A stretch of 9,026 nucleotides of DNA from Lachnospiraceae bacterium UBA6987 (GTDB lineage Bacteria; Bacillota; Clostridia; Lachnospirales; Lachnospiraceae): assembly GCA_002449955.1 (NCBI GenBank), contig DJYD01000069.1, positions 1-9,026 of the forward strand, read 5' to 3'. Both the position numbers and the translations under genes were made by a program. The notes beneath the pieces were generated by a model. The model was not told the origin of the DNA, searched no databases, and saw nothing but the letters and a program-made list of their open reading frames with translations. Of the stretch, positions 5,869 through 9,026 are shown one piece after another (position 1 is the stretch's first letter; each line of letters opens with the position of its first letter).

Positions 5869-7276
5869 TGTCTGCCTCCTCTCCGTCACCCTCAAAGGTT
5901 TCGTCATCCTGCCTGCTCTGATCCTCCGCGAAAGCTTCTGTACTTTCTTCCGGGGTGAAGAGCACAAGCACCGTACGGAACATGAGCTTCAAATCCAGCC
6001 AGATACTGAACTGTTCGATATAGGAAAGGTCAAGCATGAGCTTGTCCTTCGGACTGGTATTGTATTTGCCGTAGATCTGCGCCATGCCGGTAAGGCCGGC
6101 CTTTGCTCTCTCCCGGTAGACAAATTCAGGATACTCAGCCGTATATTTTTCAACATTCTCCACCATTTCGGGACGCGGTCCCACAAGACTCATGTCGCTG
6201 CGGATGATATTGATTAACTGCGGGATCTCATCAATGCGGAATTTGCGGATAAAACGGCCCACCTTGGTGATGCGGTCGTCATCCTTGGAGACGGATACGT
6301 GTTTTGCCCCGTCCTCGGCACGCATGGAACGGAACTTGAGCACCTCAAAGATCCGCCCGCCGAAGGTCACCCGTTCCTGACGGTAAAAAACCGGGCCGCC
6401 GTCTTCCAGCTTGATGGCCAGTGCCGTGATCAGGAAAACCGGGCTTAAAATGACCAGAGCAAGTGTGGAGAGGAACAGATCCCCCGCGCGTTTGATGCAG
6501 CGCTGCTCGAAGCTCATATAATGCTCCGGCGAGGCGATCAATGACTTATCAGAATAGTAAACGGTCTGACCGCGGAGCGCCACAATGTCGCTGAGATTCA
6601 GGGAATAGTAGATGTCCTTCTTCTTACGGTAGGCATGGAGCACGCCGGCTTCGCGCTCTTCCGGCGTCAGGCCGTAGAAGAAAATGGTGTCATTCTGTTC
6701 AATTAAGCGTTTTAATTCGGGATGACGGTAGTCGACCATCCGGGTCAGATGGAACTGCTTGCGGAATTTCTGGATTTCCTTCACGAAGCTCTGGTAGTCC
6801 GCCCCCTTCTGCGAAACTAACAGACAGTTTGCCGGTGCATTGATGCGGAAATAGAGCGCATTGAAGCCATAGGTCAGTCCGATCAGCACGAGGACCTGAA
6901 CGACATAGGCAAGAAGCATCAGCCAGAAGTTGGCCAGACGAAAACGGTTGTCACTGGTTTCATTGGACAACATGACAGAGAGGAAAACCTGCGCCACCAG
7001 ATCCGTAAACAGCAGCGCTGCGATCTGTGAATAAATGATCGGTTTGCTCTTGCGTTTTCCGATGTCAAAGCCGCCGTAAATACGGCTCATGAAGATATAA
7101 GCCATCAAAAACGCCAGCACCGTGACCGCTAAGGTACGGGAAATCCGCAGCAGGGGCCAGTAGCGCTGCCCCATGATCAGCTGATAAGGAAGCAAAGCCC
7201 CCAAAAAAGCAGCCACATGCGTCAGCAGAAGCAAAGTATGCTGAAATCGCTGAAGAGCACTTTTCTTTTTCTTCAT
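5861..7276 (-). CDS. Polyprenyl-phosphate sugar-1-phosphate transferase (glycan-initiating)
   Basis: A 471-aa membrane protein of the WbaP/WcaJ/CpsE type, which transfers a sugar-1-phosphate from a UDP-sugar to undecaprenyl phosphate and starts glycan synthesis. Four N-terminal hydrophobic helices (about 13-33, 47-66, 83-103, 117-139) precede a soluble middle region (about 150-245). A re-entrant/membrane helix (about 264-288) then leads to the catalytic domain: KLEDGGPVFYRQERV (289-303), VLKFRSMR (312-319), FRIDEIPQLINI with the D349-E350 dyad, SLVGPRPE (363-370) and KAGLTGMAQIYGKYN (392-406). The sugar cannot be told from sequence. The last 29 residues form a very acidic tail (rich in E and D), beyond the usual catalytic end. 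ATG at 7274-7276 with GGAGG at 7283-7287. Length is normal for the family. Confidence 0.96.
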   Translation of the reverse strand: MKKKKSALQRFQHTLLLLTHVAAFLGALLPYQLIMGQRYWPLLRISRTLAVTVLAFLMAYIFMSRIYGGFDIGKRKSKPIIYSQIAALLFTDLVAQVFLSVMLSNETSDNRFRLANFWLMLLAYVVQVLVLIGLTYGFNALYFRINAPANCLLVSQKGADYQSFVKEIQKFRKQFHLTRMVDYRHPELKRLIEQNDTIFFYGLTPEEREAGVLHAYRKKKDIYYSLNLSDIVALRGQTVYYSDKSLIASPEHYMSFEQRCIKRAGDLFLSTLALVILSPVFLITALAIKLEDGGPVFYRQERVTFGGRIFEVLKFRSMRAEDGAKHVSVSKDDDRITKVGRFIRKFRIDEIPQLINIIRSDMSLVGPRPEMVENVEKYTAEYPEFVYRERAKAGLTGMAQIYGKYNTSPKDKLMLDLSYIEQFSIWLDLKLMFRTVLVLFTPEESTEAFAEDQSRQDDETFEGDGEEADNA

Positions 7277-7303
7277 GCGTATCCTCCGAAAACAATACAG
7301 GTT

Positions 7304-7906
7304 CTAAAAGCGGAAAGCCTCCCCAAAACGCGGTGCGACACTGTCCTTCGGTGAAAGGATAAGCGGCGTGCCATCCTCCAGATGATAGGAAGAGGGATCA
7401 GCCGAGCCGGGATATTCTCCGATAAGCCCCGGCCACTCAACCGCGATCTCCGGATCATTGAAAGCTAAGGCGCCTTCATCTCCGGGATGGTAAAAATCCG
7501 TCACCTTGTAGCAGAATTCTGCGTAATCCGACAGAACCATATAGCCATGAGCAAAGCCCTCCGGGATATAAAACTGATTCTGCTTCTCCGCGTTTAAGAC
7601 CACCCCGTGCCACTTGCCGAGAGTAGGGCTTCCCGCCCGCAGATCCACAGCCACGTCAAAGACCTCACCGCTGATCACCCGTACCAGTTTGCCCTGCGGG
7701 TGCTCCTTCTGATAATGCAGCCCCCTCAGCACGCCTTTTACCGATGCGCTCTGATTGTCCTGCACGAATTCCATGGTAAGCCCTGCTTCAGCCATGTCCC
7801 GCTTGTTGTATGTTTCGATAAAATAACCGCGTGCATCGTCATGCCTCGTCGGCTGGATCTCATAGAGTCCTTCGATGCCGCAAGACTTCACCGTGATCTG
7901 CCCCAT
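7304..7906 (-). CDS. rmlC: dTDP-4-dehydrorhamnose 3,5-epimerase
   Basis: A 200-aa cupin-fold enzyme that epimerises C3 and C5 of dTDP-4-dehydro-6-deoxy-D-glucose, the third step to dTDP-L-rhamnose. Signatures: DDARGYFIETYN (23-34), QDNQSASVKGVLRGLHYQ (49-66) with H64 as the catalytic base, FDVAVDLR (83-90), YIPEGFAHGY (113-122) and FCYKVTDFY (131-139) with Y133 as the likely acid. FNDPEIAVEWP (149-159) closes the core. The ATG at 7904-7906 has AGGAGG at 7914-7919, which overlaps the stop codon of rmlD, so the two are tightly coupled. It is somewhat longer than the shortest members (about 180 aa) because of an extended C-terminus (about 165-200) that looks natural. Also called rfbC. Confidence 0.97.
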   Translation of the reverse strand: MGQITVKSCGIEGLYEIQPTRHDDARGYFIETYNKRDMAEAGLTMEFVQDNQSASVKGVLRGLHYQKEHPQGKLVRVISGEVFDVAVDLRAGSPTLGKWHGVVLNAEKQNQFYIPEGFAHGYMVLSDYAEFCYKVTDFYHPGDEGALAFNDPEIAVEWPGLIGEYPGSADPSSYHLEDGTPLILSPKDSVAPRFGEAFRF

Positions 7907-7918
7907 AGCAGAACCTCC

Positions 7919-8839
7919 TTATTCCCGAACCCCGATTTCTTTTAAATAACGCGCCAGAGCATCCTGCCAGGCCGGAAGCGGTGTAAATCCTTCGTCCCGC
8001 AGTTTGCTGCGGTTCAGACGGCTGTTCATGGGTCTGGCCGCTACGGATTTGCCATACTCCTCGGTCGTGACCGGGATCACGGTCACATTCTTTCCCGCCT
8101 GTCTGAAGATTTCGCAGGCAAAATCATACCAGGAAATATAGCCGCCCTCATTGGTCGCATGATAATAACCGTATTTTTCGGTTTCCAGCATGTCCACAAG
8201 GAGTCTCGCCAGGTCATAGGTATATGTCGGCGTTCCGATCTGATCCTTCACAACGCGCAGCGTATCATGCGTTTCGGCAAGCTTCAGCATGGTCTTGATG
8301 AAGTTCTGACCGCTCTTGCCGAAGACCCAGGCAATGCGCACGATGAAATACTTTTCCAGCGTTCCGCTCACGGCCAGTTCTCCGGCCAGCTTGCTGCGGC
8401 CGTAGATATTCAGGGGCGCATAGTCCTTGCAGTCGGGATCCCAGGGCTTCGTGCCCTGTCCGTTAAACACATAGTCGGTGCTGATATAGACCATCTTCGC
8501 GCCGACCTCAGCCGCCGCATCGGCAATAAACGCCGTCGCCACCGCATTGATCGTTCTCACCTTCGGGGCATTGGCCGGGTCTTCCGCTGCATCCACGGCG
8601 GTCCAGGCCGCACAATGAACGATCGCATCCGGCTTCAGCTCCCGGATCACGCGGTGGACAGCCTCCTCGTCCGTGATATCCAGGCCGATATAAGGCATAT
8701 ACGTCACCGGCGAGCCATCCTGCACGCCGCTGTACTCCGGTTTCAGATCGGAGCCCACACCTGTGTAGCCGCGTTTATTCAGTTCATTCATGACGTCGTG
8801 GCCGAGCTGGCCCGCGGCGCCTGTCACAAGGACCTTCAT
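7919..8839 (-). CDS. rmlD: dTDP-4-dehydrorhamnose reductase
   Basis: A 306-aa NAD(P)H-dependent Rossmann-fold reductase that makes dTDP-L-rhamnose in the last step of the pathway. It shows VTGAAGQLG (5-13, dinucleotide-binding glycines), HCAAWTAVDAAE (75-86), YISTDYVFNG (118-127), the catalytic YGRSK (146-150) and IGTPTYTYDLA (201-211), with ARPMNSRL (268-275) near the end. The start at 8837-8839 has AGGAGG five bases upstream (8845-8850) and makes MKVLVTGAAG the N-terminus, as expected for the family. A reading that begins further upstream (to 8932) would only overlap rmlB. It sits 13 nt after the rmlB stop and 12 nt before rmlC. Also called rfbD. Confidence 0.97.
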   Translation of the reverse strand: MKVLVTGAAGQLGHDVMNELNKRGYTGVGSDLKPEYSGVQDGSPVTYMPYIGLDITDEEAVHRVIRELKPDAIVHCAAWTAVDAAEDPANAPKVRTINAVATAFIADAAAEVGAKMVYISTDYVFNGQGTKPWDPDCKDYAPLNIYGRSKLAGELAVSGTLEKYFIVRIAWVFGKSGQNFIKTMLKLAETHDTLRVVKDQIGTPTYTYDLARLLVDMLETEKYGYYHATNEGGYISWYDFACEIFRQAGKNVTVIPVTTEEYGKSVAARPMNSRLNRSKLRDEGFTPLPAWQDALARYLKEIGVRE

Positions 8840-8852
8840 AGTTTCCTCCTGA

Positions 8853-9026
8853 TCAGCGATCGCCATACATTCTTTCGTAATACTGCTGATATTCTCCGCT
8901 GATGATGGTCTCCCACCATTCTTTGTTCTCAAGGTACCAGCGGATCGTTTTCACGATGCCGTCTGCAAATTTCGTCTCCGGAAGCCAGCCAAGCTCCGCA
9001 TGGATCTTGGCCGGATCGATCGCATA
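8853..9026 (-). CDS. rmlB: dTDP-glucose 4,6-dehydratase, C-terminal part
   Basis: The last 57 codons of a gene that runs off the right edge; the window edge falls on a codon boundary. The visible end matches the RmlB C-terminus: YAIDPAKIHAELGW, LPETKFADGI, VKTIRWYLENKEWWE and YYERMYGDR before TGA at 8853-8855. RmlB converts dTDP-glucose to the 4-keto-6-deoxy sugar that RmlC then uses. The catalytic Rossmann core is outside the window, so activity cannot be judged here. It precedes rmlD by 13 nt in the same operon. Confidence 0.95.
   Translation of the reverse strand, partial: YAIDPAKIHAELGWLPETKFADGIVKTIRWYLENKEWWETIISGEYQQYYERMYGDR

Noticed and set aside
8840..8932. N-terminal extension of RmlD by 31 codons
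   Set aside because: It overlaps the rmlB 3' end in another frame, and AGGAGG is perfectly spaced before the ATG at 8839, where the Rossmann fold begins.

Overview
The window reads as part of a chromosome from a fairly GC-rich Gram-positive anaerobe of the Clostridia, most likely Lachnospiraceae-like. This is inferred from the style of the proteins, the strong AGGAGG-type ribosome binding sites and the very tight gene packing; there is no rRNA or other taxonomic marker. Every credible gene lies on the minus strand, so transcription runs from the right edge (9026) to the left edge.

Right part (9026 to about 4166): a dTDP-L-rhamnose and surface-glycan operon. In transcription order it holds the 3' end of rmlB, then rmlD, rmlC, a membrane polyprenyl-phosphate sugar-1-phosphate transferase that starts a lipid-linked glycan, and two family-2 glycosyltransferases. 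Gaps are 27 nt or less, and the last two junctions overlap by 8 and 4 nt. RmlB, RmlC and RmlD make dTDP-rhamnose, the phosphotransferase loads the first sugar on undecaprenyl phosphate, and the two glycosyltransferases probably extend it, at least one probably with rhamnose. rmlA, the flippase or ABC exporter, and the operon promoter are not in view and may lie beyond the right edge.

Middle (4162 to 3274): acpS, the holo-ACP synthase, follows the last glycosyltransferase after 3 nt. Its 3' end overlaps a small DUF2752-type membrane protein by 20 nt. A 93-nt intergenic stretch follows, carrying a hairpin element that resembles a widespread bacterial interspersed repeat.

Left part (3180 to 1): tex, encoding an RNA-binding transcription accessory protein, is followed by a GTG-started DUF1796 (putative papain-like cysteine peptidase) gene. 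After that comes a short open stretch without a start codon that looks like the 3' end of a broken or displaced gene. A strong intrinsic terminator ends the transcription unit, and a perfect 12-bp inverted repeat shares bases with that terminator at the left edge.

No defence system, CRISPR array, insertion sequence, tRNA or phage gene was seen. Most of the window is a conventional cell-envelope polysaccharide locus. The less ordinary points are the gene remnant and overlapping inverted repeats at the left end, the repeat element before tex, and two poorly understood proteins (DUF1796 and DUF2752) attached to glycan and housekeeping genes.
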